A stretch of DNA of 64,000 nucleotides from positions 104,887,164 to 104,951,163 of the forward strand of contig CM077116.1 of the NCBI GenBank assembly GCA_039619475.1, written 5' to 3'. Under the pieces are notes generated by a model that was given only the letters and a program-made list of their open reading frames with translations, had not been told where the DNA came from and searched no databases. Every line of letters begins with the position of its first letter. Within the stretch, counting starts at the first letter, position 1. Shown in pieces: positions 22,440 through 32,742 of the stretch. This DNA is from Icerya purchasi (taxonomy: Eukaryota > Arthropoda > Insecta > Hemiptera > Monophlebidae). The translations under genes and the position numbers were made by a program.

Positions 22440-25400
22440 GAGTACACTTTTCAAAATCATAACGGGAAATATCGACCTTATATTGCGACCAGGGGGATAC
22501 AGCGTACGACCCTTTCACTTTACCGATCATGGCATCATTGATTTAGTCGTTTCATTAATAAAAGGTGAATATTATGAGGAACCACTTCTATGTGATACTG
22601 CCTTGTCGACTATAAAAAATTGGAAACTAGCCGAAGTTAAAGAATGTATCAAAAATACTGTTACCATCAGTGGTCTAAATCTTGAAATAGAAAATTTATA
22701 AAAATGGCTAATTGAATAAACCGCTTTTTGCAGTGAAATTAATAATTGGGGAATGCTAAATTAAAAAAAATAATAATTAAGGAGACTATAAATCAGGCAA
22801 GAATAATCAACAAAATTATTTTGAAAGAGTCGAATAAGGATTATAAAATATTATGTGAATCAACCAAACTTAACAGATGGAAAAAATTTGTTAAATACTC
22901 CAAATATCTGGGCGAACCATATCAAGTTATTTCTGATTAATTTAGTGCATTTCAGTCCGCAGCTTTAAAATTAAACAATGCAACGCTAACCTGAAAACGT
23001 CGATAAATGTATAGGATTGCTTGAACCCTTTTTTTTTCTCTAATAAAACGGATATCGGTATAAAAAAATTAAAAGCTAACACTTATGTTAAGAATTATAA
23101 CATTTTCAGTTCCGTACTTAAGACTGTAATTAAAAAATTAAATAAAAAAATGTTTCACTAATTAATAGAGTTATGCGTAAAGAACGCTATCAGTTCAGCT
23201 CCAGTAATCACCGCTTTTTATCCTATAAATTTATTCTTATTCGAGTCAGTATTTGAATTCATAAGTTTATCAGAATTAATAAACTTCTGATTAGTGAACT
23301 TTCTGCGCCCAGTTTCATAAGACTAACGTATAACGTATGGCGATTTCGTAGCTTATAAATGTTCTTCCCTAATATAAAAGAAGATTAAGTTTTTAAAATA
23401 TTTGGATATCACTTTTCCAATCAACATCTTCCGGATCAAGTAAACTTTTGTCTTTACAAAAAAGATGATCAATGAATAATAATTTTGCAAAGACTGTCAG
23501 CGGACGGTTGGAAATAATTGGTGAATTAAGCATCAATGTGGTTAATTTCAAACCTATAACGACATTTTTGAAATCAACTATTATGATTAGAAATATTAAT
23601 TTTAGTTAATTTTTTGGTAGTGTATATCACAACTATACCCATATCGATATTATCATTCATCCGATTTCCTTAGTTAGTGCTCTGTCGAAAGTACGAAGAA
23701 AATGGTTAACAGACGGCTTTATCTCGAATCAAACAACTTACTTTCCTCCACACAGGCTGGCGGCCGAACACCTAAATTTACTTTGTCTCATCTTATTAGC
23801 TTTCAAAGGTATACTCTTCGCGCCTGAAACAATGGTCAATGTCTGTACGCAATATTTTTCGACATTGAAAAAGCGTTCGACCACGTATGGCGGTACGGCT
23901 TGCTAATTGAAAAATACTGCAATAAGTGACAAAATGGGCAATTTCACCTTATATTTCCTATTTAACAAAGTAATACAAGTTGAAATCGGCTCTGTACTGT
24001 CCTTTTCTGTTCCTATTAAGAATGGAATCTCCCAAGGATCCGCTCTGAGTATGGCATTACTTATCCTATTTATTAATGACATTTCCTGCTGTATTAGGTC
24101 GCCAGTAACAACCCGATTATTTATTGATGACCTAAATATATGAATCTCATCGAATTTATCCTATCGAAAGTTCAGTCTATCCTCCAATAGATAAACTATA
24201 TACCTAGGCTGTACGCAATAGGCTAAATTTCTCGACTTACAGAAAATCTTGTGTTAATTTCCACAGGAGTCGTTTGCAGAGAGGTAACCAGAAAATTAAC
24301 TTTCATCTCAATAGTTTTCCTCTTCCTCTTTCCAACTCCGTTAAATTTCTAGGTGCAGTGTTCGATTCCCCCCTGTCCTGGTATCTTCATATTTCCAAAT
24401 TTAAAAATAAATGCACAACGAACTTCTCCATTATAAAATATTTATGCAGTCATAAATTCAATATTGACCCGAAGCTGCTGGTTACCATAAAGCTCTAATC
24501 CTTTCCAGGTTACCTTACGGGTGCCAGGTGCATTCCTTGACTAGTCAGTCGTTACTCAGTAAACTTGATTCTATTCATCACACTTCCATCCTCTTAATTC
24601 TTGGTCTTCATCGAACTTCGCCTTCAGTGAGTGCTTGTTTCTTTATTGGCATACTCCCACTTCTTATGATCCCCTTTGTTACCTTCACCATTATGAAATT
24701 ACTTTTCTCCTAACGCTGCATATATTTCATCTCTGTCTTTCCCAAATGACCCTAACTTAGTAAAACAAATTGTTGATGATGCAAGTGCCAAAGTTCGACG
24801 TCCCTCATTACAAAGTTTCTCCTTGGCAGACATACCTGCAAGGATAGACTTATCCCTCATAGATGCAATAGCTCACAGATCGGCTACAAACATAACGCAC
24901 TGCGTCACCGAGAAAATCAATAATCATCCTAACTTTTTGATCATTTATAATGATGCTGCGAAAGCAGACCTGCGCATTTTCCCATCGCCAACCATTTGCG
25001 CTTATGACATTGCCAGTGAAATTATTTCAGTTTATCTAAACGATTACTGCATGGTGCAGGAAGCAGAGTTATACGTCATAAGCAGTAGCCTCGAGGTTTG
25101 TTTATCGGCAGGATGAACAAATAGAAACGTACTTTTAGTAACTGATTCTTTGCATCTCTAAAATAGATTGCCCCATAGAACAAGATGGATATCCTGGCCC
25201 TGAAGGTTAATTACGCTCCATCATGCAAAAATCAGGTAACGCTTTTTATGGGTGTCGGGTCATATAGAAAATTCAAGGAAACGAGCAAGTCAATTTAGCG
25301 TCCAAGTCTGCACTGCGCGCACCAATGCCGCTAGCAGCGTCATTAATCTGCAAGATGATGACTGAGTGGACCAGCCAGTGACAAAGGAAACTATCCTTTA

Positions 25401-25735
25401 TGAAAAATATAAAATAAACAGCTGAACCATGGTTTTCTCCTCTTTACATTGTGCATGGAGAATATGCTGCTTGAACTGGTTGCGGGTTGCATATACAGTG
25501 ATCTCCCAAAACCATGTGCTTGAAAATATTTTTCCCTCACTCACATGTCCTTTCTGTTCCAGTTCTTGCTATCCTTCTGTGCAACACCTGTTGCAACAAT
25601 GTGTGGCGTTCGCCAGCTCCGCGCTCGACGGCGTTCTACTTTCAACTACCCTCTCAAGTGACCCGAATCACATACAAATTCTACTTGGATTTCACAGAGT
25701 TAACTATCTACTAGGTACGTTATGAAGTAGCCTCC
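22440..25735 (+). pseudogene. Decayed RNase H-bearing non-LTR retrotransposon
   Basis: Plus-strand fragments in changing frames follow an EN/linker-RT-RNase H order. The linker (about 22850-22940) reads LNRWKKFVKYSKYLGEPYQV. The RT follows (23907-24143: GISQGSALSMALLILFINDI and TRLFIDDLNI, the catalytic box), with KFLGAVFDSPLSWYLHI (about 24330-24400) and LLSKLDSIHHTSILLILGLHRTSP (about 24545-24620). Decayed RNase H lies at 24823-25116 (FLIIYNDAAKADLRI, VQEAELYVI) with WVSGHIE near 25255. The C-terminal CPFCSS...VQHLLQQC zinc-like block (about 25555-25600) precedes the end at 25723. Many stops. The resemblance is to the I-group, but it is a different and older family from the minus-strand copies. 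Confidence 0.7.
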
Positions 25736-26052
25736 TCACCCTGGTTCATGTGCTGTAGTGACCTTTGCGGTTACAAACGGCACGTGAGCGTTACTAGGGA
25801 AAAAAAGAAAAATATAGAAAGGTCATAAAGATGAAAATTAGAATAGTTTCAATTTAATACGCAGCAGTGTAGAAATAGTTTGGCAGTTGAATAATACTCC
25901 CCATTTTTATAAAGATAAAATTATTCCTGGAGAAAAATATAATTTTTTTTCGAAACTATATGACGAAGTTAAAAATACTGGCTAGAGAGAATGAAATCTT
26001 TCAATAAAAACTAGTTTCTTGTTTTTCAAACTGAAGAATTTTTGCCTTCGTT

Positions 26053-26054
26053 AA

Positions 26055-26087
<33 letters not shown>

Positions 26088-26893
26088 GGCTTGTCAACCA
26101 GGGACCTTTACCCAGAAACAATTGGAATAGAAAGGAATCACTTATATCCTGATACGATCAGATATTGTTAGGAGAAAGGAACAAATAATAGGAACAATTT
26201 GTGGAGAGGGAAGAGATAGAACATAAGAGGCGCAGTATGGAGTAGGAAGACCAAGTCCCAGCAAACTAAAGTAGAAAGCCGAGCACACAGCAGAAAGAGA
26301 TGAACACTCAAAGAACACATGGTCCGCATCGCAAACATGCTCTTCGTTCGAGTGGAGATGACAATATGGAGAGGAAACCAAGGAAAAACGAAAACGGGAG
26401 GAAGGCAACAGAGAATGGTTAACGCGCAAGCGAATAACGGAGACAACAACAGAACGACGAAGTGAAGGAAACAAAGAGAACCACGGATTGGCAGGAAGAC
26501 TAGGTTGGACAGACAGATAGAAAGAACGATTGTTAGAGAAAGAGGAAACGTACATATCCGACCAAAACCTAAGATGAAAATCTTTGCACAGAGGAAGGAG
26601 ATTGGACGAAGGGACTTTTTTAAAAAAGAAGTGAGAATAGGCAGCAAACCGAGCCAATGAGTCCCCCGCTTCATTACCGCAGATGCCCGAATGGCTAAGA
26701 ACCCACAGCAAATCGATTTGAATAGAATGAAGGGAAGAAAGAGCGTGGATAAGTGAGCGAATGCGGAGTATAATGAAATCACAGGAATAATCAGGAAGGA
26801 GAGAGCAAATGGCCTGAAGGGCGGTTATGGAGTCCGATATAATCAAGAATTTGGAGGAAATGTGATTAGAGGAAATGAAAATAATGGAACGTA
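26053..26893 (-). mobile_element. I-group retrotransposon copy 2, 3' half (left of the palindromic insertion)
   Basis: Minus strand. Poly(A) tail (T-run about 26059-26087) and the same GGG/TTGTCAACCAGGGACC 3' signature as the other copies. The outer TSD CTTCGTT lies at 26046-26052 and pairs with 42897-42903. The coding part (26142-26893) encodes the second half of RNase H (FLIISDSITALQAI, LLWVLSHSGICGNEAGDSLA) and the C-terminal CDADHVFFECSS zinc-like block, ending in SDRIRI*. The 5' part of the same copy is at 40933-42896. Confidence 0.9.
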
Positions 26894-26946
26894 AGTAGTC
26901 GATAAACCAGGCGACTGGCCGTTCCGCTAATCCGAACCCCAATTCA
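26894..26946 (+). repeat. Terminal inverted repeat, left
   Basis: 53 bp starting AGTAGTCGATAAACCAGGCG and ending in AATTCA. It matches the right end (40880-40932) in reverse complement with one mismatch seen (GCCGTTCCGC left, GCCGTACCGC right). After AATTCA the left end continues into 2.65 kb absent from the right side. The original inverted repeat was therefore probably much longer, covering the whole arm. Confidence 0.9.
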
Positions 26947-27180
26947 TGTCCAGGTGGCCAAAATTCACCCAAGTTTCCCCCGATTCCTCCGAGTTTCCCC
27001 CGGACGGTTCCCGTGCATATCCGCTGATCCGAACGTCCAAACAGTGTCCCGAGGTCAATAAACTGTCCAAAGTGTTATTCGGGGGCGCAAGTAACCCCAA
27101 TTAGTGTCCAGGTGCTGAAAGTTCCCCCAAGTTCCCCAAATTTCTCCGAAATTCCCCCGTACGCGTCCCGCTCGTTTCCG
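26937..27180. repeat. Subterminal GC-rich repeats of the palindromic element
   Basis: Two related ~80-bp blocks about 158 bp apart begin CCCCAATTxxTGTCCAGGTG (26937 and 27095). Both continue into a run of CCCCCAAGTT/TTTCCCCC motifs. A related CCGCTRATCCGAAC motif occurs at about 26925 and 27021. Subterminal repeats often serve as binding sites for replication or integration proteins; that role is inferred. Confidence 0.65.
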
Positions 27181-27420
27181 ATAAACTGAACCGATTATTA
27201 ATTAACATAAGTATATTAATTAATGTCCGAAAGTAACCCAAGTCTCCGCTGAACCCGCCAGTCCTGCTATGGTACTGCAATTTTTTTTCAAAATTCAGGG
27301 CCTAAGTATGAAAATTCCAAAATTTAACCCCAATATATTATTTAAAGCGTAAATCTAACCTATAACTCCAGTCCACACCTCTCACACGTATACTTCGTTC
27401 TCGCGCACGCTCCGGTCGCC

Positions 27421-27960
27421 GTCGCGAAAGCGCACGCGCCGATCCCACGCATATTCAGATTTCCGCCGCGATATCACACCCACACACACACGCGCTCCGT
27501 TCCCGATACCGCGATTGTTTTAATATATTTCAAAGTCTAAATTTTAATTTTCCCGATTCCCCGATTTTACTGCCATATGCCAAGACGCACGTCCCGATCC
27601 CGCGCATATATCCAATATAACGTTCTCCGCCGCAAAAGCGCACACGCCGATCCCACGCATATTCCGATGTCCACAGCGATATCCCGCGCACACACGCGCT
27701 CCGTTCCCGATACCGCGATTATTTCTTTAATATTTCAAAGCCTAAGTATACATAATATAAAATTAGCCGAAGTATATTTTTTATTTTCCTGATTTCCCGA
27801 TCTTACTGCCATATGCTAAAGCGCTCGTCCCGATCTCGCGCATATATCTAACACAGCGTTATTTTCCGCGAAAGCGCACGCGCCGATCCACCGCATATAT
27901 CCAATATAACGTTAGCTGCGTGGAAGCGCACGCGCTGTTCCCCCGCACGTGTCCTCCGTT
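27421..27960. repeat. CpG-rich tandem repeat, ~215-235 bp period, about 2.3 copies
   Basis: Units start with (C)GCRAAAGCGCACRCGCCGATCC at about 27424, 27636 and 27866. They contain CACACACGCGCTCCGTTCCCGATACCGCGATT and a TACTGCCATATGC block, and are rich in CGCG/CGCA against the AT-rich surroundings. Short open frames across it (for example 27577-27792) follow the repeat and are not credible genes. Confidence 0.75.
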
Positions 27961-28261
27961 TACGCTGCCACAATTTTTTTTAATTATTATTTTTTTCACA
28001 TAATAACCCAATCCCTTCTCTGTTGTCTAAACCTAACCGGTTATCTAAAACATTCACAAATTAACAAATCAAGTATTTCTATAGTTTAAAACTATCCTTA
28101 GTCTCCTTTACCCCTTCCACCCTCTTTTCCGATCGATTCCGTTGTTTTAATATCGAATATATCGCATTCTATTTACTTTTACTACGACCATTAAACCCCC
28201 GATCGATGCTCCCGACGCCTCCGTCATTTCATATTGAGAGGTAATTATTTTTTATGTGACC

Positions 28262-28660
28262 GCTATGAATGCACACCGTCCATTCCCGCACACCCATCTG
28301 CTGTCGTTAGTTCCCATACCGTTCATAATAACTTTTATTCAACTCCAAGTATTATGGAATTATTCCAATTATATATTTTCATCACTTCCGATCATTTCTT
28401 CTGACCGTTCATAATATTTTTATTTTCCTGCGGTTCTAAAAATAAATCCTACAATGTCTTCAACGCGATGAATGCGCACACATCTCCTACAGTTAGTTTC
28501 CATATCGATCTTAATAACTTTTTTCAACTCCAAGTATTATGGAATTATTCTAACTATATTTTTTTTTTCGCTTCCGATCGTTTCTCCCGAACGTTTATAA
28601 TTTTTTTCCAGACATATGTATTCAAAAATGAAATCAAGTATAATATTATTTAACGCGGTT
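28262..28660. repeat. Second tandem repeat in the left-only region, ~200-bp period
   Basis: Two units (about 28265-28465 and 28466-28660) share GAATGCRCAC, the CATCTxCTxxxGTTAGTT block and CAACTCCAAGTATTATGGAATTATT. A third diverged relative begins at about 29870 (GCGCACCATCCATTCGCACAC), inside the arm. The rest of 27961-29597 is AT-rich and without genes. Confidence 0.65.
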
Positions 28661-30013
28661 TCATAATTTCCCTCTCCATCGCCTATTCATCCTACACAAA
28701 TTACAATTCTTTCATAATAAATGTTCTAGACCCAGGCAAACAATCAACTCTCGCAGAAGTGTAGACGTTGCCTCCAACACCCATTTTACTATCAATTATT
28801 GTATATTATTGTTAGATTATTTTTCCAAAAAGTCTTTTGAAATTTTTGTCCGTTCGTACATATTTTTTTTATTTTATTTGCACGACATCCATTTCCATGC
28901 ATACACGTTTCCCTAGCAATTATAATATGTTTTATTTATTTTTCAACTCCACCCAGACTTACATACACGTCCTATTAGGTTCCTTATTAATCGTGAACAT
29001 TTTTTTTTCTATATTAGCCACAGGAGCATATCACATCAGACCCACGCACAGTCATTATATTTAATTTTTAATTATCGATCTTTAATTATTTTTACTGGTA
29101 TTATTTTTCCGACACATTCACCCCGTCATACATACTTTACATCTTTTAACATTTTGATAGAGAAAATCTCAGAGCACTAAATAATTTTTATCAACATCGT
29201 AACTAATTTTAATATTATACACATCTCAGTATAATTATTAAACGAAGGAACTATTATTTTCATTGACGATATTGTTGCTACAAACATTAATCGTCCTTTT
29301 CCAGGTATAGTCAACCTGTTCATGTATTCGTCTCGTCTTTCTATCAACCTTTGACCGATCAATACTCCCCTGCTATTTACCGTTATTCGCTAGAAGAATA
29401 TTTTTTTAGACTCGTTCAAATACACACATGCACATAAAAAAATCGACATCAACATCATCGAACACTGATCTCGACATTTCCAAGAAATTCAATCGCTGCT
29501 CCGCAGTCTAAGATGTCTCCGCACGCCTCACCAGTCGTTTGTAACATTATTGAAGCGCCTGTCATGTACCGTTATTTACGACCTTCTACAACATACAAAT
29601 TCACGACATGTATACACCTTTTCTAGAAAGCATGGTGAAAATGGACAATCTCTCCCGATGAAAACTAGCTTGAATGATGTACCGTTATTTCATTTATTTT
29701 GCAGAAGGTTAATTTAAGGCGTCCATGCACCTTTTCTACTATTAAATAAGCAAATGTATCCTTTAAACCTTTCTACCTTTTTGCAATCAATTTACTGACT
29801 GTACATACTTTTTATATTTTTTCCACATACTCCTTGATCGTCACAACCACCACAAAAGCGCACCATCCATTCGCACACACTCATCTGATACCGTTAGATC
29901 TCATATCATTCATAATCATTTTTTCGATTCTATTAGTTTAAGAATATTTCATTTTTTTTTGTTGTTTTTTTTCCAACTCTAACATTTTTTTTCTTTCGAA
30001 ATCTTTCGTATTA

Positions 30014-30475
30014 TATTTTTTCTCCCATATAGCTGTCACGTAGTCGTAGTGTAAATGTACGTCGCTCATAACCTTACATGCATGTTACCATACCGATGTA
30101 TTAGATCGTGCGACAATGTTATTGAGTCTGCTGAAACAGGATCTTCCTCTTCATATCTCTTGTAGAAAACGGTTTACATGTACACACCTACACACAAACA
30201 CACATATCTTCATCTCCCTTTGACGACGTCTTTCAAACACCTCTATAACCAAAGGAATGTGGTTTTTCTGGTACAACCCTCCCTTTTCAAAGGCAAGCAT
30301 CGAGGTAGATTGTTGAACGGATCTGATCGTGCAGACAGTATTAGTTTTATGTTAAACGTGTGCATTTTGTAGAATCTGTGTTCTTCACGCATTATTAAAA
30401 ATTTACTGTAACAGTAAAAGTAATAATTTTATACGGTTCTTTTTTAGTAAAAAGTTAAAAAAATAGTAATCAAAC
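30014..30475 (+). promoter_or_regulatory. Upstream module 1 (shared by both genes of the arm)
   Basis: About 460 bp directly before the 334-aa gene, closely similar to 32172-32742 before the 282-aa gene. Shared blocks in order: TTTTTTCTCC.ATAT; CGTAGTGTAAATG; CCTTACATGCATGTT; GTATTAGATCGTGCGACAATGTTA; GAAACAGGATCTTCCTCTTCATATCT; GTAGAAAACGGTTTACATGTACACACC; CAACCCTCCCTTTTCAAAGGCA; GAACGGATCTGATCGTGCAG; TTCTTCACGC.TTATTAAAA; and TAATCAAA directly before the ATG. The strict order and position before both starts imply a common promoter/5' UTR. Mirror copy: 40008-40469. Confidence 0.75.
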
Positions 30476-31480
30476 ATGAATAACAATACCGATTCGATTG
30501 ATATTAAAGCCGACGAATTTATTCAGAATTCATTTTCGAATGATACTGACTCGCTTTCGTCTTTTTCACCTCAAACACCGCAATATGATGAAGGTTATAC
30601 ATCAGAAGAATCAACACCCCTTGTACGTAAAATCGTTGGTCCAGTATTATTATCAGAACAAGTGGATATAGCGGAATATTTTGTAGATATCAGCGTCCAT
30701 ATAGATTGTGATTATGGGTTTCGAGTAACTGAACTAGCAATGATTGATATATCTGGAGGGAAGTGTTTGCATACGCTGTATAAGCCAAGCAGAGCATGGC
30801 ATGCATCAAAAATGCCACATTTACAATGTTCTTCAGTGAGTTATTACTTGAAGAACCCTTCATTATTTCCCTGTCGTGAAGAAATATTCATCGCGCGCGA
30901 TATATTCACGATATTGTCCCAAAAACCGAGGGCTCGCGTATATGTTTTAACAGTATATGCTAAACTTACACTAATGGAACTTAACGAAAAGTCTGAATTG
31001 TTGCGTGATTTAGACTACGAAATCGTTAATATGGATCAAGTCTTTCGATTATCTAGTATTGAGAATCTACATGAAGAGTATTTTAGTATAAGCAATTTGA
31101 TAACTTGTAAACACCATAATGAGAATGATAGTTTTCATTGTGCGGTGAAAAACGTTATGGTGATGAAGGCATGGTACGATCATGTCATCCGTCCGCTGAA
31201 GCTTATGAATAATCTCAATATAAATGATTTAAGTCAGTTGTTCATTACAACCACCAAAGAAATGATAATTACGTTATTTCCAAGTTGTGTTGGAGACATT
31301 TATACATTTTTACCAGATAGACTAAAACAGGATGATACGATAAAATCACTTCTACCATGTTTTGAACATGAGAATGATGAAGAATATTATTTCGATGACG
31401 ATATATTTCTGCATAGTACTCGAAATTGTATGAAAGTAAAAGATTGTATCGACTGCCAACGTACAATTCGTCTAGATTAA
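30476..31480 (+). CDS. 334-aa protein of the palindromic element, unrecognised (weak DEDDh-exonuclease resemblance)
   Basis: Intact frame starting MNNNTDSIDIKADEFIQNSF, the same opening as the neighbouring 282-aa protein. It follows the shared upstream module and AAACATG. Residues 1-60 are acidic, Ser/Thr-rich and probably disordered. A compact region runs from about 65 to 240: EYFVDISVHID (68-77), TELAMIDISGGK (85-96), LHTLYKPSRAWH (98-109), RVYVLTVYAKL (154-164), a CKHH...FHCAVKNVMVMKAW block (211-233), and a C-terminal DCIDC pair (323-327). The layout (a D-x-x strand, an ELAxID strand, then a late Cys/His-xx-A-xx-V helix) recalls DEDDh 3'-5' exonucleases, but the second acidic residue of motif I is S73 and the expected late D is N226. 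If related, it has lost catalysis. No signal peptide or membrane segment. An identical copy is at 39003-40007 (minus). Function unknown. Confidence 0.8.
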   Translation: MNNNTDSIDIKADEFIQNSFSNDTDSLSSFSPQTPQYDEGYTSEESTPLVRKIVGPVLLSEQVDIAEYFVDISVHIDCDYGFRVTELAMIDISGGKCLHTLYKPSRAWHASKMPHLQCSSVSYYLKNPSLFPCREEIFIARDIFTILSQKPRARVYVLTVYAKLTLMELNEKSELLRDLDYEIVNMDQVFRLSSIENLHEEYFSISNLITCKHHNENDSFHCAVKNVMVMKAWYDHVIRPLKLMNNLNINDLSQLFITTTKEMIITLFPSCVGDIYTFLPDRLKQDDTIKSLLPCFEHENDEEYYFDDDIFLHSTRNCMKVKDCIDCQRTIRLD

Positions 31481-32171
31481 AAATTCATTAATTCGATCGT
31501 TTTTAACAATTTTGTATATTTTTTCTGTATATTTTTGTGTGTATTTGTACATATGTATATATTTTTTTTCAGACCGTTCGTTTTTATGTTTTCTTTAAAA
31601 TTTTTTAAATATATTTTTATACACATGTAAATACTGTTTTGTATATATTTTGTATATATTTTGTATATATTTTTTCCCTCAATATCTATTCATTCTCATA
31701 TTGTATATATTTTTGCTAATTATTTTTTCATCTTTTTCCGATCCTTTCCGATTTCTGTTTATTTAATTTATTTAGCGATCTATCCTTCTCTCCCCCTCTT
31801 AACTTAAAGTACTGGTAATGACGAAATTTTCAAAAATCTGAACCAGTCGAGTATAATGTATATATAATTATTTAATTTTCGAATATATTTCCACATAATT
31901 TGTCCATATCTGTTTAGATTAAAAAATTAGATTTTTGTCTGTAATACAACATTTTTTATTTTTTTTGTGTGTAATAAGCGAATTCAACTTTTATACTTTT
32001 TCACGTACATCACGTATTTCCACAGCTGCGAGAGTTTTCATCTGTTTGTAAGATACAACCTCTGACTCTAAATGTTCTCTAAATATTTTTTTTTTTAAGC
32101 CTAAATATTATAGAAATAGCCGAAGTATATTTTTTTCGTTTCTGACCATTTCTTCCGACCATTCATAATTT

Positions 32172-32742
32172 TGTATTTTTTCTCCAATATGTATGCTCAC
32201 TATCGTAGTGTAAATGTGCGTCGCTTATAACCTTACATGCATGTTGCCATACCGTTGTATTAGATCGTGCGACAATGTTACAGAGTCTGCTGAAACAGGA
32301 TCTTCCTCTTCATATCTTTTGTAGAAAACGGTTTACATGTACACACCAACACACACCAACACACACATACACACACATATAACCCAAAGAACACCTGCAA
32401 ACTTCGTTCAGACACACCTGCAACCATCTTTCACCAAAGGAATGTGGTTTTTCCTGGTGCAACCCTCCCTTTTCAAAGGCATGCTTCGAGCTCGAATGTC
32501 GAACGGATCTGATCGTGCAGGCAGTATTAGTGTTATGTTAAACGTGTGGAATTTGTTGAAGCTGTGTTCTTCACGCGTTATTAAAATATTCTCAAGAATG
32601 ATAAAGTCTGTAATTTCCTACGTCTTTTCTCTTTTTCGTTCACTCTTTATTTTCTGTCTTTTTTCTCTCTTATTGCACGTTATTCTTTTCGCTCTTATTT
32701 TCTCTCATTTTTTTAGTATAAATATTACAATAATAATCAAAT
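32172..32742 (+). promoter_or_regulatory. Upstream module 2 with TATA-like box
   Basis: Second copy of the module at 30014-30475, with a CA-rich expansion (about 32339-32400) and an extra pyrimidine-rich segment (about 32590-32716) before the start. TATAAATA at 32717-32724 lies about 20 bp before the ATG of the 282-aa gene. A 137-codon frame (32337-32750) runs through it and overlaps the gene start by 8 bases. The first module keeps only 64 codons of this frame, so I treat it as regulatory sequence rather than a gene. Mirror copy: 37741-38311. Confidence 0.72.

Noticed and set aside
26142..26972. Reading the RNase H frame up to 26972
   Set aside because: The first ~26 codons lie inside the palindromic element; the real retrotransposon coding sequence ends at the TSD (26893) and resumes at 40933.
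27577..27792. 71-codon Arg/Ser-rich frame
   Set aside because: Entirely within the CpG-rich tandem repeat; composition follows the repeat.
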